Assembly (NCBI RefSeq): GCF_005796205.1
Contig: NZ_VAHN01000023.1
Coordinates: 1 to 39,039 of the forward strand
Length of the DNA: 39,039 bases
Direction: 5' to 3'
Source of the DNA: Pseudarthrobacter sp. NamE2
GTDB taxonomy: Bacteria; Actinomycetota; Actinomycetes; Actinomycetales; Micrococcaceae
Positions 24,019 to 32,422 of this stretch are shown in pieces. The translations under genes and the position numbers were made by a program. The stretch's first letter is position 1, and each line of letters opens with the position of its first letter. A model generated the notes under the pieces. It did no database searches, was not told where the DNA came from, and worked only from the letters and a program-made list of their open reading frames with translations.

Positions 24019-25254
24019 TCAGTTCCTCGAGGCAAGGTGCCGGTCGCGGTCCTCGAACACGTCGTCGCCCGGGCCGGTGAAGGCGCGGGACCTTTCCACG
24101 GCCTCGATGGAGCCGGTGAAAAGCTGTGACTCGTGTGGGTCAGCGGGCGGACGGGCGCCGGCGGCAGTGGGCGAACCAAGACCCCGCAGCGGTGCTTTTC
24201 GCTGGACGGAGGAGCCGGCGTCGGGCGCTGCCTGTTCCCAGCGCTGGTGCGGCAGCGCCTCCGGATGGCCCTGCTGCAGGTACGCGATCATGGCTTCACG
24301 GATGAGGCAGCGCAGGTCGAACAGCGCGGCGCTGTCCGCTGCACTGACCAGGATGCGGACGCGGACAAAGCCGCCGGTGGCGTCCGTGATCTGCAGGACT
24401 CCGACGCGCTCGTCCCAGAGGTCGGTGCCGGCCAGGACGCGGCGCAGTTCGGAGCGCATCTCCTCCACGGGGGCGCGCCAGTCGAGGTCGAACTCCACGG
24501 TGCCCATCACCTCGGACTGGCGGCGGGTCCAGTTCTCGAACGGGGTAGTGGTGAAGTAGGTGGAGGGCAGGATGAGGCGCCGGTCGTCCCAGACGTGGAC
24601 CACCACGTAGGTGAGGGTGATCTCCTCGATCCGGCCCCACTCCTTTTGGACCACCACCACGTCGTCCACCCGGATGGCGTCCGTGAAGGCCAGCTGCATG
24701 CCCGCGAAGACGTTCACCAGCGACGTCTGCGCGGCCAGGCCGGCCACAATCGAGATCACGCCCGCAGACGCGAGGAGTCCGGCCCCGAGCGCCTGGATGG
24801 CGGGGAACGTCAGCATCACGGACCCGACGGCGAGCACCACCACCAGTGCCACTGCGATCCGCCGTGCCAGGATCATCTGGGTCCGCAGCCGCCGTGCCCG
24901 CCGGTTGTCCGCCACGTCCACGCTGTGCCGGGTGAGGACCACCGCTTCGATGATCAGCAGCACCGCGACGGCCAGCCAGGCCAGGGCGCCGATGAGGGCG
25001 ATCAGCAGGAGATGGTCGACGGCGGCGTGCCAGGTTTCGCTTCCGGCGGTCAGTTCCAGCGCGGCGCGGACGCCAATGAGGCACAGCGCCAGCTGGAGGG
25101 GCCTGCGGGCGACGCGGGACGTGGCCTGCAGTTCGGGACGCTTCCGGTTGAGCCGGAGGACAATCCTGCGGAGCAGCCAGGACAGGACCAGTCCTGCGGC
25201 CACTGCCAGGGTTACGGCAAGGAAAGGCATGGCGGGATGTAGTAGGTCTAGCAT
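24019..25254 (-). CDS. MscS-type mechanosensitive channel family protein
   Basis: A 411-residue membrane protein of the small-conductance mechanosensitive channel family. Four helices (near residues 10-30, 50-70, 80-105, 130-160) lead to the pore helix ALGAGLLASAGVISIVAGLAAQ near 165-185. The conserved beta domain (FTDAIRVDDVVVVQKEWGRIEEITLTYVVV, then RRLILPSTYFTTTPFENWTR) follows. The C-terminal 70 residues are charged and probably disordered. It may release solutes under osmotic shock. The ATG at 25254 has AAAGG very close upstream. Confidence 0.92.
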   Translation of the reverse strand: MLDLLHPAMPFLAVTLAVAAGLVLSWLLRRIVLRLNRKRPELQATSRVARRPLQLALCLIGVRAALELTAGSETWHAAVDHLLLIALIGALAWLAVAVLLIIEAVVLTRHSVDVADNRRARRLRTQMILARRIAVALVVVLAVGSVMLTFPAIQALGAGLLASAGVISIVAGLAAQTSLVNVFAGMQLAFTDAIRVDDVVVVQKEWGRIEEITLTYVVVHVWDDRRLILPSTYFTTTPFENWTRRQSEVMGTVEFDLDWRAPVEEMRSELRRVLAGTDLWDERVGVLQITDATGGFVRVRILVSAADSAALFDLRCLIREAMIAYLQQGHPEALPHQRWEQAAPDAGSSVQRKAPLRGLGSPTAAGARPPADPHESQLFTGSIEAVERSRAFTGPGDDVFEDRDRHLASRN

Positions 25255-25267
25255 CCTTTAATGACTA

Positions 25268-25578
25268 TCAAGCTGCCCTGCGGCCGTCGAAATCACTCCG
25301 GCCCGTGGCGTGTCCGGTGCAGTGCGTGCCCACGGCAGGATCCGGCATCGCCACCCAGGACGCGGCCTGCGGCTGCCGGGGCAGGATGTTGTGGTTCCGG
25401 CTGAACAGGTTGTTGGGGTCGTAGCGCTGCTTGAGCTTGATGAGCCTCGCGAACGTGTCCTGTCCATAGGTCCGGCGGGCAGCCTCAGGATCCTGGCCTG
25501 ATCCGCTGCCGAGGAAGTTCAGGTACTCGCCCTCCTCGGCAAAGGGCTGCACGCGCGCGTGAAGGTTCTGAAGCCCCC
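25268..25578 (-). pseudogene. 3' remnant of a berberine-bridge-type FAD oxidoreductase
   Basis: About 65 codons match the C-terminal BBE domain of FAD-linked oxidases: VQPFAEEGEYLNFLG, then RRTYGQDTFARLIKLKQ and RYDPNNLFSRNHNILP. The FAD-binding and substrate domains are absent. The fragment is cut off where the DUF1304 gene ends (25584), so a deletion or insertion removed the front. It has no start codon of its own with a ribosome site. Confidence 0.75.
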
Positions 25579-25583
25579 TAAAG

Positions 25584-25991
25584 CTACGGCCCCAGCGGGA
25601 GGAAGGCGAGAGCCAGGAGGGCCGGAAGGGTAGCGGCAAGGGTGCCAGGAACGCTCTCCCATTTCCGGGGGTAGTGCCCCTGCAAATCGGCCAGGAGCAT
25701 GGTGGGTGCGGTGAGCACCATGTTGAGGCAGCAATAGATCACCAGGGTGTAGCCCACCACCAGGTAACCCAGGTTGGCGGCCACCACACCGGCGATCACT
25801 CCCAAGGCGATGACCAGGTTCTTGTACCCGGTGGGGATGGCCCACATCATCACCGCGGGCACGTTCTCCGCCGGGGTGCTGAGGAACTTCTGCGCCCACC
25901 GCCGGCGCCGTAAAAGGAAGCTCTCCACCGGGAAGACGAAGATATAGATGGCCGCCGCCAGCAGCGCGAATACCTGGGCAACAATATTCAT
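25584..25991 (-). CDS. DUF1304-like membrane protein
   Basis: A 135-residue protein with four hydrophobic helices, opening NIVAQVFALLAAAIYIFVFPVESF, a pattern I associate with DUF1304 membrane proteins. A basic loop (LLRRRRWAQKFL) follows helix 1, and WAIPTGYKNLVIALG matches the family's second block. Function is unknown. The ATG is chosen because TACCCT sits 6 nt upstream, a leaderless-type start. It is divergent from the LuxR-type gene, with 85 nt between the starts. Its 3' end touches the oxidase remnant. Confidence 0.75.
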   Translation of the reverse strand: MNIVAQVFALLAAAIYIFVFPVESFLLRRRRWAQKFLSTPAENVPAVMMWAIPTGYKNLVIALGVIAGVVAANLGYLVVGYTLVIYCCLNMVLTAPTMLLADLQGHYPRKWESVPGTLAATLPALLALAFLPLGP

Positions 25992-25997
25992 GAACGA

Positions 25998-26003
25998 AGG
26001 GTA
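25998..26003 (-). promoter_or_regulatory. -10 hexamer for a leaderless transcript
   Basis: On the minus strand TACCCT ends 6 nt before the ATG at 25991, with no ribosome binding site. Confidence 0.45.
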
Positions 26004-26025
26004 GGCGGACCGGAAAACCAGGCCC

Positions 26026-26043
26026 ATCCCCAAAACAGGGGAT
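26026..26043. promoter_or_regulatory. Inverted repeat between divergent promoters, candidate LuxR-type operator
   Basis: ATCCCC and GGGGAT flank AAAACA, a perfect 6-6-6 inverted repeat midway between the -10 sites of the DUF1304 and LuxR-type genes. The position suits joint control of both. Confidence 0.45.
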
Positions 26044-26064
26044 TTCGGCGCCGGCCGGGAAGCG

Positions 26065-26070
26065 GATACT
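26065..26070 (+). promoter_or_regulatory. -10 hexamer for a leaderless transcript
   Basis: GATACT ends 6 nt before the ATG at 26077. No Shine-Dalgarno sequence is present. Confidence 0.4.
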
Positions 26071-26076
26071 TGACGT

Positions 26077-26862
26077 ATGTGGGAGGAGCGCGCCGAGCGT
26101 GCGCGCCGGGAGATCGCGGTGCTGGCCGCCAGCGGACTGGAACTGGCGGACCTCTACCGCGCCGCCCTGGCACTGGTGCGGAAATCGGTGCCGTTCGAGC
26201 AGGCCTGCTGGGCCGGCGTCGATCCCGAAACCCTGGTGATGAATTCGGTCACCAACTGGCGGCCCTGGCCGGTGACCAATGAATATGCAGTACGGTTCGC
26301 CCAGTCCGAGTATGAGGGCCATGAGCCGAACACCTTCACCCAGCTGGCCCTGCGGCCTACCCCGGTGGCACGGATCTCCGATGCGCCCGGTCGCGACGTT
26401 GCCGCCAGCGTGCGGATTAATGACCTCCTGCGCCCGATCGGCCTCGTCCACGAGCTGCGCGGGGCTTTTACGGTGGACCAGTTCAACATGGTGCTGTTCG
26501 CGGTGGTGGCCCGGGCGAAAGCGGCACGGACCGGAACAGCCAAAACACGGATGCGTGACGCCGGCGGCAGCTGGGTGGTCCTGCAGGCCAGCCGCCTCAT
26601 CACCGGCGATGATCCGGGGCAGATGGTGGTCACCGTGGAGCCTGCCACCACCCGTCAGCTCCTTACGCTGCTGCTCTCCGCATACGGCCTGACGCCCCGC
26701 GAACAGGAGGTGTGCCTCGAGCTCATGGCCGGCAGTTCAAGCGCCGCCATCGCCGAGCGCCTGTTTATCTCCCCGTACACCGTGCACGACCACCTGAAAG
26801 CCATCTTCGGCAAGGTGGGCGTCGGCAGCCGCGGCGAGCTGGTGGCCCGGCTGTCCGCCTGA
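26077..26862 (+). CDS. LuxR-type (C-terminal HTH) transcriptional regulator
   Basis: A 261-residue regulator. The C-terminal LuxR HTH is clear: YGLTPREQEVCLELMAGSSS followed by IAERLFISPYTVHDHLKAIFGKVGV, residues about 205-258. The N-terminal part resembles the sensory region of actinobacterial regulators that are usually longer (about 350-380 aa from memory). The stretch after HELRGAFTVD looks shortened (QFNMVLFAVVARAKA), so an internal deletion is possible. It is divergent from the DUF1304 gene and probably controls it or itself through the repeat at 26026-26043. Confidence 0.85.
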   Translation: MWEERAERARREIAVLAASGLELADLYRAALALVRKSVPFEQACWAGVDPETLVMNSVTNWRPWPVTNEYAVRFAQSEYEGHEPNTFTQLALRPTPVARISDAPGRDVAASVRINDLLRPIGLVHELRGAFTVDQFNMVLFAVVARAKAARTGTAKTRMRDAGGSWVVLQASRLITGDDPGQMVVTVEPATTRQLLTLLLSAYGLTPREQEVCLELMAGSSSAAIAERLFISPYTVHDHLKAIFGKVGVGSRGELVARLSA

Positions 26863-27039
26863 GGCGTCCCTCCTGCTGCCCCGGGCGGTCTTGGCTGCTC
26901 CGGGTTTAACAGCTTGACAGGTTGGCGGTAGGTTGTTCGTGTCAGCAACCAAGCTTTCGGTCCCGGCGTGGATGGCTGCCGGTCCGGAAAGCAGCCGTCA
27001 AGAAGCGCGCGGCCCTCAGTGATGAACGAGGGTGCCGAG

Positions 27040-29028
27040 ATGTCCCAGAACTCTCCTCTTATGTCCGGGCAGGGAGCCAGTCCCGCCCGGGACTCAGACA
27101 GCGGCCGCAGGCCCCCTTGGCGGATCGAGGGGATGCCCGGGCAAACAGGCGAGGACAACGATTCCGGCGGCTGGGGCCGGCGGATCAGGCCCTGGCTGTG
27201 GCTGGCCGTGCTGTACCTGGGCTTCTTTATGATCTTCTCTTTCCAGGACCGGGCTGCCGCGCCGGCGGCTGTGGCCTACTCGGAGTTCAAAAGCCAAGTG
27301 CGGGACAACAACGTGGCCGAGGTCTTTTCGCGCGGCGACACCATAGAGGGCAAGCTCCGGCAGGAAAAGCCGCGGCCCGGCAGCGAAGGGAAGAACTACG
27401 TCCAGTTCGTCACGGAGCGGCCCACGTTCGCGGACGACAACCTCCTGGCTGCCCTGGAGGCCAACGATGTAACCGTCCGCGCCACCCCGCTGGTCCAGGA
27501 GCGGGGCGTCCTGGTCAACCTGCTGATCTCCATCGCGCCGATTGCGCTGCTGGTGCTCTTCTATCTCTGGCTCTTCAAACGGCAGGCCGGCATGTTCGGC
27601 ATGGGCGGGCTGAGTGGCCTCGGAAACAAAAAGTTCAAGCCCGTCAACCCGGAGAACATCCGTGTCACCTTCAAGGATGTGGCCGGGATTGACGAGGTGG
27701 AGGGCGAAATCTCGGAAGTGGTGGACTTTTTGAAAGGCCCGGAAAAGTACCAGGCCATCGGGGCACGGCCGCCGAAGGGTGTGCTGCTGAGTGGACCGCC
27801 GGGCACTGGCAAGACCCTGTTGGCGCGAGCGACGGCGGGCGAGGCAGGGGTGCCGTTCTTCCACGTCAGCTCTTCAGAGTTTGTGGAAATGGTGGTAGGC
27901 GTAGGGGCCAGCCGCGTGCGGGAGCTGTTCCAAGCGGCACGGGAGGCTGCGCCGTCAATGATCTTCATCGACGAAATCGATGCGATTGGCCGGAAACGTG
28001 GGGGTTCCCTTGCCGTGGGCGGGCACGACGAGCGCGAGCAGACCCTCAACCAGATCCTCACGGAGATGGACGGGTTCTCGTCCTCCGAAGGGGTGGTTGT
28101 CCTGGCGGCCACCAACAGGCCGGACGTATTGGACCCGGCCCTCCTGCGCCCGGGGCGCTTTGACAGGTCCATCACCGTGCACGCGCCGGACCAGGCGGGC
28201 CGCCTGCAGATCCTCACGGTCCACGCCCGCAACGTCAAGCTGGACGCCGGAGCGGACCTGGAAGCGCTCAGCAGGGTCACCCCGGGCATGACCGGGGCGG
28301 AACTGGCGAACCTCGTCAACGAGGCTGCGCTCCTTGCAGTGAAGCGGGGACATGCCGCCGTGGGCCAGCGGGATCTGCTCGATGCCTTGGAAAAGGTGCA
28401 ACTGGGAACCGTTCGCAACGTGGTGATGCCGCCCGAGGAGCGCCGGCGGACTGCCTACCATGAGTCCGGCCATGCCCTGCTGGGCATGCTGGAGGACGGC
28501 GCCGATCCTGTCCGAAAAATCTCCATCATCCCGCGCGGACGGGCACTGGGCGTGACCCTTTCCACACCGGACACCGACCGCTACGGCTATGACGAGAACT
28601 ATCTGCGCGGCCGGATAGTGGGGGCGCTGGGCGGGATGGCCGCAGAGCGCCTGGTGTTCGGTGTGGTCACCAGCGGTGCCGAGAGCGACTTGCAGACGAG
28701 CACCCACCTCGCCAGGATGATGGTTGGCCGATGGGGCATGTCCCGGGGGATTGGCCCGGTCCAGGTGCTGCCGGAGGAAGGGGATCCCCGGGCCCTGGGG
28801 GTGTCCGAGGGCATGCTTGACCTGCTGGCGGAGGAGACCCGCTCCCTGGTGGACCAGTGCTATGACCGCGCCCTGTCACTGCTGCAGGAGAACCGCTGGC
28901 GCTTGGAGTGCCTGGTGGAGCAGCTGCTGGCCAGGGAAACCCTGGACGAGCAGGAGATCTACGAGGCCGCCGGCTTGCAGCGCCCCGCGCGTGCCGCCCT
29001 GCCGGCTACCCCGCTGGAGGCCGACTAG
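27040..29028 (+). CDS. ftsH: ATP-dependent zinc metalloprotease FtsH
   Basis: A 662-residue membrane-anchored AAA protease. Two helices (WLWLAVLYLGFFMIFSF and LVNLLISIAPIALLVLFYLW) flank a small extracytoplasmic domain. The AAA module has Walker A G252-PPGTGK-T and Walker B IFIDEIDAIG. The SRH reads ATNRPDVLDPALLRPGRFDR. The protease has HESGH with H474, E475 and H478, and a third zinc ligand at D550 (SGAESDL). It degrades membrane and regulatory proteins. The C-terminal tail is short, so this may be an accessory copy. The ATG at 27040 is preferred (GAGGG 7-8 nt upstream) over ATG 27022. TTGACA at 26914-26919 may be a -35, but no good -10 follows. Confidence 0.93.
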   Translation: MSQNSPLMSGQGASPARDSDSGRRPPWRIEGMPGQTGEDNDSGGWGRRIRPWLWLAVLYLGFFMIFSFQDRAAAPAAVAYSEFKSQVRDNNVAEVFSRGDTIEGKLRQEKPRPGSEGKNYVQFVTERPTFADDNLLAALEANDVTVRATPLVQERGVLVNLLISIAPIALLVLFYLWLFKRQAGMFGMGGLSGLGNKKFKPVNPENIRVTFKDVAGIDEVEGEISEVVDFLKGPEKYQAIGARPPKGVLLSGPPGTGKTLLARATAGEAGVPFFHVSSSEFVEMVVGVGASRVRELFQAAREAAPSMIFIDEIDAIGRKRGGSLAVGGHDEREQTLNQILTEMDGFSSSEGVVVLAATNRPDVLDPALLRPGRFDRSITVHAPDQAGRLQILTVHARNVKLDAGADLEALSRVTPGMTGAELANLVNEAALLAVKRGHAAVGQRDLLDALEKVQLGTVRNVVMPPEERRRTAYHESGHALLGMLEDGADPVRKISIIPRGRALGVTLSTPDTDRYGYDENYLRGRIVGALGGMAAERLVFGVVTSGAESDLQTSTHLARMMVGRWGMSRGIGPVQVLPEEGDPRALGVSEGMLDLLAEETRSLVDQCYDRALSLLQENRWRLECLVEQLLARETLDEQEIYEAAGLQRPARAALPATPLEAD

Positions 29029-29046
29029 CGGCTTCACCAGACCCGG

Positions 29047-30291
29047 TTACGCGGCGTCCTCCACTTTGTTCGCCGCCACCGGCCGCGGTTCGAGCCACAC
29101 CCGTTCCCGCGGTCCGCGCGGATAGGCATGCTTCTTGCCTGCCAGCGTGATGACCAGGGCCGCCACCACCGGAAGGGCTGCGGCGACCGGCACCAGGAGC
29201 GGCCCGCCCACCACCAGGGCACCGGAGCCGTACAGCGCCCCCACGGTGATGCCGAGTTGGATGGTGAGCACGGTGAGTCCGTTGGCTGCCTCGCTGTAGT
29301 CGCCGCCGGCGCGGAGGATGGCGGACTGGTTGTAGATGCCGATCGCTCCGATGCCCGCACCCCACACCGTCATCAGCACCAGCGCCATCACGAGGTTTCC
29401 CACTGCCAAAGGCAAGAGGAACATCGACGCGGCGATTGCCGCCGTCGTAATCAACAGGGAACGCCGCGGGTGGGAATCCACGGTGAGACCCGCCACCCAG
29501 ATACCCAGGAGCCCGGACGCGCCGAGCACGGTGAGGGAGAGGCTAATGGCGTAGTCCGGCAGGGCGGCCTCGCGGATGAACGGCGCGATGTAGGTGAACA
29601 GGGCGAAGTGCGCCAGGACCAGCAGGGGCCACGCGGTGGCAACGGCCTTCACGCCCGGCTCGGCAATGGCCCGGCGCAGCGAGGGCCGGGCGGCGTCGGA
29701 GATACGCTGCACCCGCGGCAGCAGGAAGAAAGCGAGGACGGTCAGGAGCAGCCCGAACCCGGCCAGCACCAGGAACGCTGCCCGCCAGCCGAGGAAACTG
29801 CCCAGCGCCGTGCCCACCGGCGCGCCGATGGCCAGGCCCAGGCTGTTGCCGCTGAAGACGATTGCGAGCGCCTTGCCCACCTTGTCCGCCGGGACCACCT
29901 TGGTGACGAACGGTGCCATGGTAGTCCACAGCAGGCCGTGCGCCAGGCCGCCCACCAGCCGGGCAATCATGGCGGCGGTGAAGTCCGGCGCCAGGCCCAC
30001 CATGGCGTTACTGAGCGCGAACGTCAGGACCAGCCCCACCAGCAGTGCGTGCCGGGGGATCCGCGCCAGCAGCCTCGCGGCGGGAACCACGGTGACCACA
30101 ATGACCGCAGCGTAGGCAGCCGCCAAATAACCGGCCACCGGCTCGGACACGTCCAGGCCGGCGCTGATCTGCGGCAGCAGCCCGGACGGCAGGAGCTCGG
30201 TGGTGATGGCGGTAAACGCGATCGTGGCCAGGATGGCCATTGCGGCGTAGGGGAAGCGGGCAGGGGCAGGCGCGGACGTCGCGGAAGACAT
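29047..30291 (-). CDS. MFS transporter, DHA1-like
   Basis: A 414-residue major facilitator transporter with about 12 helices. It shows the usual signature of the sugar-efflux/drug-efflux DHA1 group: ITTELLPSGLLPQISAGL at the N-terminus, AHGLLWTTMAPFVTKVVP near 115, FSGNSLGLAIGAPVGTALG near 145. The C-terminal 25 residues are charged. It converges on ftsH (18 nt between stops). No clear ribosome site precedes the ATG. The 20-bp repeat at 30377-30396 lies upstream of it and may regulate it. Confidence 0.88.
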   Translation of the reverse strand: MSSATSAPAPARFPYAAMAILATIAFTAITTELLPSGLLPQISAGLDVSEPVAGYLAAAYAAVIVVTVVPAARLLARIPRHALLVGLVLTFALSNAMVGLAPDFTAAMIARLVGGLAHGLLWTTMAPFVTKVVPADKVGKALAIVFSGNSLGLAIGAPVGTALGSFLGWRAAFLVLAGFGLLLTVLAFFLLPRVQRISDAARPSLRRAIAEPGVKAVATAWPLLVLAHFALFTYIAPFIREAALPDYAISLSLTVLGASGLLGIWVAGLTVDSHPRRSLLITTAAIAASMFLLPLAVGNLVMALVLMTVWGAGIGAIGIYNQSAILRAGGDYSEAANGLTVLTIQLGITVGALYGSGALVVGGPLLVPVAAALPVVAALVITLAGKKHAYPRGPRERVWLEPRPVAANKVEDAA

Positions 30292-30376
30292 GGGGGGAGT
30301 GGTCCATTTCAGGGGGAGGGGTGGAACGCTGCTCGCTGGCCGGCAATTCCTCCCTCAAATTTACAGGATCGGACCG

Positions 30377-30396
30377 GTTGTCACAGACATGACAAC
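30377..30396 (-). promoter_or_regulatory. Inverted repeat upstream of the MFS gene, candidate GntR-type operator
   Basis: GTTGTCA (30377-30383) and TGACAAC (30390-30396) are perfect complements around CAGACA. The half-site resembles TTGTC/GACAA boxes of FadR-subfamily GntR regulators, and a GntR remnant lies 12 nt away. Confidence 0.4.
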
Positions 30397-30407
30397 GCGC
30401 TGGAAAG

Positions 30408-30558
30408 CTACCTTCCGGAGCCTGCCGCCAGTCCCATGAACATGGTCCGGTGCAGGATGTCCACGTGCCGCCGGGCCACCTCCACGGCCGTTCCGGTATC
30501 CCTTTCCCGCAGGGCCCTGACGAGCTCGATGTGGTCCTGGTTTGACTTGTGCAGCAGA
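30408..30558 (-). pseudogene. C-terminal remnant of a GntR/FadR-type regulator
   Basis: About 50 codons read HKSNQDHIELVRALRERDTG then AVEVARRHVDILHRTMFMGL and stop. This is the last part of an FCD ligand-binding domain. The rest, including the DNA-binding domain, is absent, and the fragment runs into the nitrilase start region at about 30560-30579. It supports deletion of a regulator once adjacent to the MFS or nitrilase gene. Confidence 0.7.
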
Positions 30559-30578
30559 GTGCAACGGGAAGGACAGGC

Positions 30579-31358
30579 GTGAAAATAGCGCTCGGGCAGC
30601 TGGCCTCCGGCAGCGACATCGCCGCGAACCTCGCGGCCATCGAGAGGTTCGCCGCAGCTGCTGCCGGCGACGGCGCTGAACTGGTGGCGTTTCCGGAATA
30701 CGCCACCTACGAAAAGAAGGTGGTGGACGCCTCCTTCCCGGCCGTCGCCGAGCCGCTGGACGGGCCTGTCTGCCGGGCTCTTGCCGCCACCGCCGCCCGC
30801 CACAGCATTGCGCTGGTGGCAGGCGTGGTGGAAACGTCGCCCGAACCGGGCAAGGCGTACAACACGCTGGCGGCATTCGGACCCGACGGCGGCCGGCTGG
30901 CTTCCTACCGCAAGATCCACCTTTTTGACGCGCAGGGTTTTGACGAGTCCCGGTTCATCGCTCCGGGTCCGTCCCTGGAGCCGGTGGTTTTTGAGACGGG
31001 CGGGATAAAGTTCGGCCTCCTCACCTGCTACGACCTCCGGTTCCCGGAGCTGGCCCGGGCGCTGGCCGACGCCGGCGCCCAGGCCCTGCTGGTCCCTTCG
31101 TCCTGGGTGCCGGGCACGCACAAGACGGAGCAGTGGATGGCCCTCAACGCTGCAAGGGCCATCGAGAACAGCGTGTACGTGGCCGGAATCTGCCAGGCGC
31201 CGCCGGTGTCCGTGGGCCGGAGCGTGCTGGTGGACCAGATGGGTTTCATGGAGGAGGACCTTGGCCTGGAGCCCGGTGTCCGGACCGTGGAGGTCTCGCT
31301 GGACACCGTTGCCCGGGTGCGTGAGCAGTTCCCGATGTTCCGGCAGCGCCGGCTGTAA
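30579..31358 (+). CDS. Carbon-nitrogen hydrolase (nitrilase superfamily)
   Basis: A 259-residue amidase of the nitrilase superfamily with the full triad: E40 in FPEYATY, K112 in YRKIHLFD and C150 in LTCYDLRFPEL. The length and the KIHLFD and DLRFPEL motifs match the Nit/omega-amidase-like branch, which hydrolyses dicarboxylic acid monoamides or deaminated glutathione; the substrate here is an inference. The GTG start has GGAAGGA upstream, so a reading from the upstream ATG at 30549 is unlikely. Its promoter region overlaps the GntR remnant. Confidence 0.92.
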   Translation: MKIALGQLASGSDIAANLAAIERFAAAAAGDGAELVAFPEYATYEKKVVDASFPAVAEPLDGPVCRALAATAARHSIALVAGVVETSPEPGKAYNTLAAFGPDGGRLASYRKIHLFDAQGFDESRFIAPGPSLEPVVFETGGIKFGLLTCYDLRFPELARALADAGAQALLVPSSWVPGTHKTEQWMALNAARAIENSVYVAGICQAPPVSVGRSVLVDQMGFMEEDLGLEPGVRTVEVSLDTVARVREQFPMFRQRRL

Positions 31359-31438
31359 CGGCTGCCGCGTGCCCGGAGCCTACCGGAGCGGATGTCGGTA
31401 GATTGGGATAAAGACCGGGCATCGAGGCAGGAGAAGCA

Positions 31439-31471
31439 ATGGATGATCTGCATTACGGGGAATCCGCATGA
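31439..31471 (+). CDS. 10-codon ORF coupled to the dehydrogenase start
   Basis: ATG at 31439, preceded by AGGAGAAGCA, encodes MDDLHYGESA and stops with TGA inside the ATGA that also starts the dehydrogenase at 31468. The overlap implies translational coupling. It could be a leader peptide or just the relic of a shifted start. No function for the peptide is known to me. Confidence 0.4.
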   Translation: MDDLHYGESA

Positions 31472-32385
31472 CGGCGCGGCTGCGGGTGTGCCTGCCCAGC
31501 CGGGAGCTTGTGGAAGCGCTGGACCCGATTGACGGCGTCGAATTCGTCCTGTGGGACTTCACTGGTCCGGCGCCCGCTGGCCGCCTGGACCTGCTGGTGC
31601 CCGGCTACATGGGCAAGCCCTCCGCGCTGTCCGCGCTTGCGGGCATGGACATCGGCCTGGTCCAGAGCCAGTCCATCGGGTACGACGGCGTCGCATCAGT
31701 GCTGCCCGACGGCCTGGTCTTTGCCAACGCGGCGGGAGTCCACGAGACGTCGACGGCGGAGCTCGCGGTGGGCATGATGGTCGCCTCCCAGCGCGGGATC
31801 CCCGACTTCGTCCGGAACCAGGCCTCCGGCGTGTGGGACAACACCCAGCGGTCCAGCCTCGCGGACCGCAGCGTCCTGCTGCTGGGATACGGCGGAGTGG
31901 GCAAGGCCATCGAGGCCCGGCTGTTGCCTTTCGAAGCCGAGGTCACCCGGATGGGCAGCCGCCTGCGAGAGGACGCCAACGGCACCATCTACGGAATCGA
32001 TTCCCTTTATGACCAGCTGCCGCGGCACGAGATCGTGGTAATCAGCGTGCCCCTGAACGGGCAGACGGAGAAGCTGGTGGACGCCAAGTTCCTGGCCGCC
32101 ATGCCGGACGGGGCGCTGCTGGTGAACGTGGCGCGCGGACCGGTGGCTGACACCGGGGCACTGCTGGCCGAGACGTCGTCGGGAAGGCTGCGGGCCGCGC
32201 TCGATGTCACGGACCCGGAGCCGCTTCCGGCCGACCACCCGCTCTGGACCACCCCGGGCGTGCTGATCACCCCGCATGTGGGCGGTGCCAGTTCCGCCAT
32301 GTTTCCGCGCATGGTCCGGCTCATCAGGAAACAGATCGGGCTGCTGCTGGAGGGCAGGGACCCCGTCAACGTCGTGCTCGGCTGA
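31468..32385 (+). CDS. D-2-hydroxyacid dehydrogenase, NAD-binding
   Basis: A 305-residue enzyme of the D-isomer-specific 2-hydroxyacid dehydrogenase family, which interconverts 2-oxo and 2-hydroxy acids. The Rossmann GxGxxG occurs as LLGYGGVGKAIEAR near residues 138-151. The catalytic set is R (NVARGPV, near 217), E (DVTDPEPLP) and H (ITPHVGG, near 270). Family variants include phosphoglycerate and glyoxylate reductases; the exact substrate is open. It begins at an ATGA overlap with a 10-codon ORF. The SRPBCC gene follows after 37 nt. Confidence 0.9.
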   Translation: MTARLRVCLPSRELVEALDPIDGVEFVLWDFTGPAPAGRLDLLVPGYMGKPSALSALAGMDIGLVQSQSIGYDGVASVLPDGLVFANAAGVHETSTAELAVGMMVASQRGIPDFVRNQASGVWDNTQRSSLADRSVLLLGYGGVGKAIEARLLPFEAEVTRMGSRLREDANGTIYGIDSLYDQLPRHEIVVISVPLNGQTEKLVDAKFLAAMPDGALLVNVARGPVADTGALLAETSSGRLRAALDVTDPEPLPADHPLWTTPGVLITPHVGGASSAMFPRMVRLIRKQIGLLLEGRDPVNVVLG

Positions 32386-32410
32386 CCTATCCACGCATGG
32401 CCGCGGCTCC

Positions 32411-32416
32411 TATGCT
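32411..32416 (+). promoter_or_regulatory. -10 hexamer for a leaderless transcript
   Basis: TATGCT ends 6 nt before the ATG at 32423. No ribosome binding site is present. Confidence 0.5.
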
Positions 32417-32422
32417 GGGGCC

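Noticed and set aside
26914..26942. A strong promoter for ftsH starting with TTGACA
   Set aside because: The -35 is perfect but the sequence 16-18 nt downstream (TTCGTGT) is a poor -10. Mentioned with the gene but not listed as a feature.
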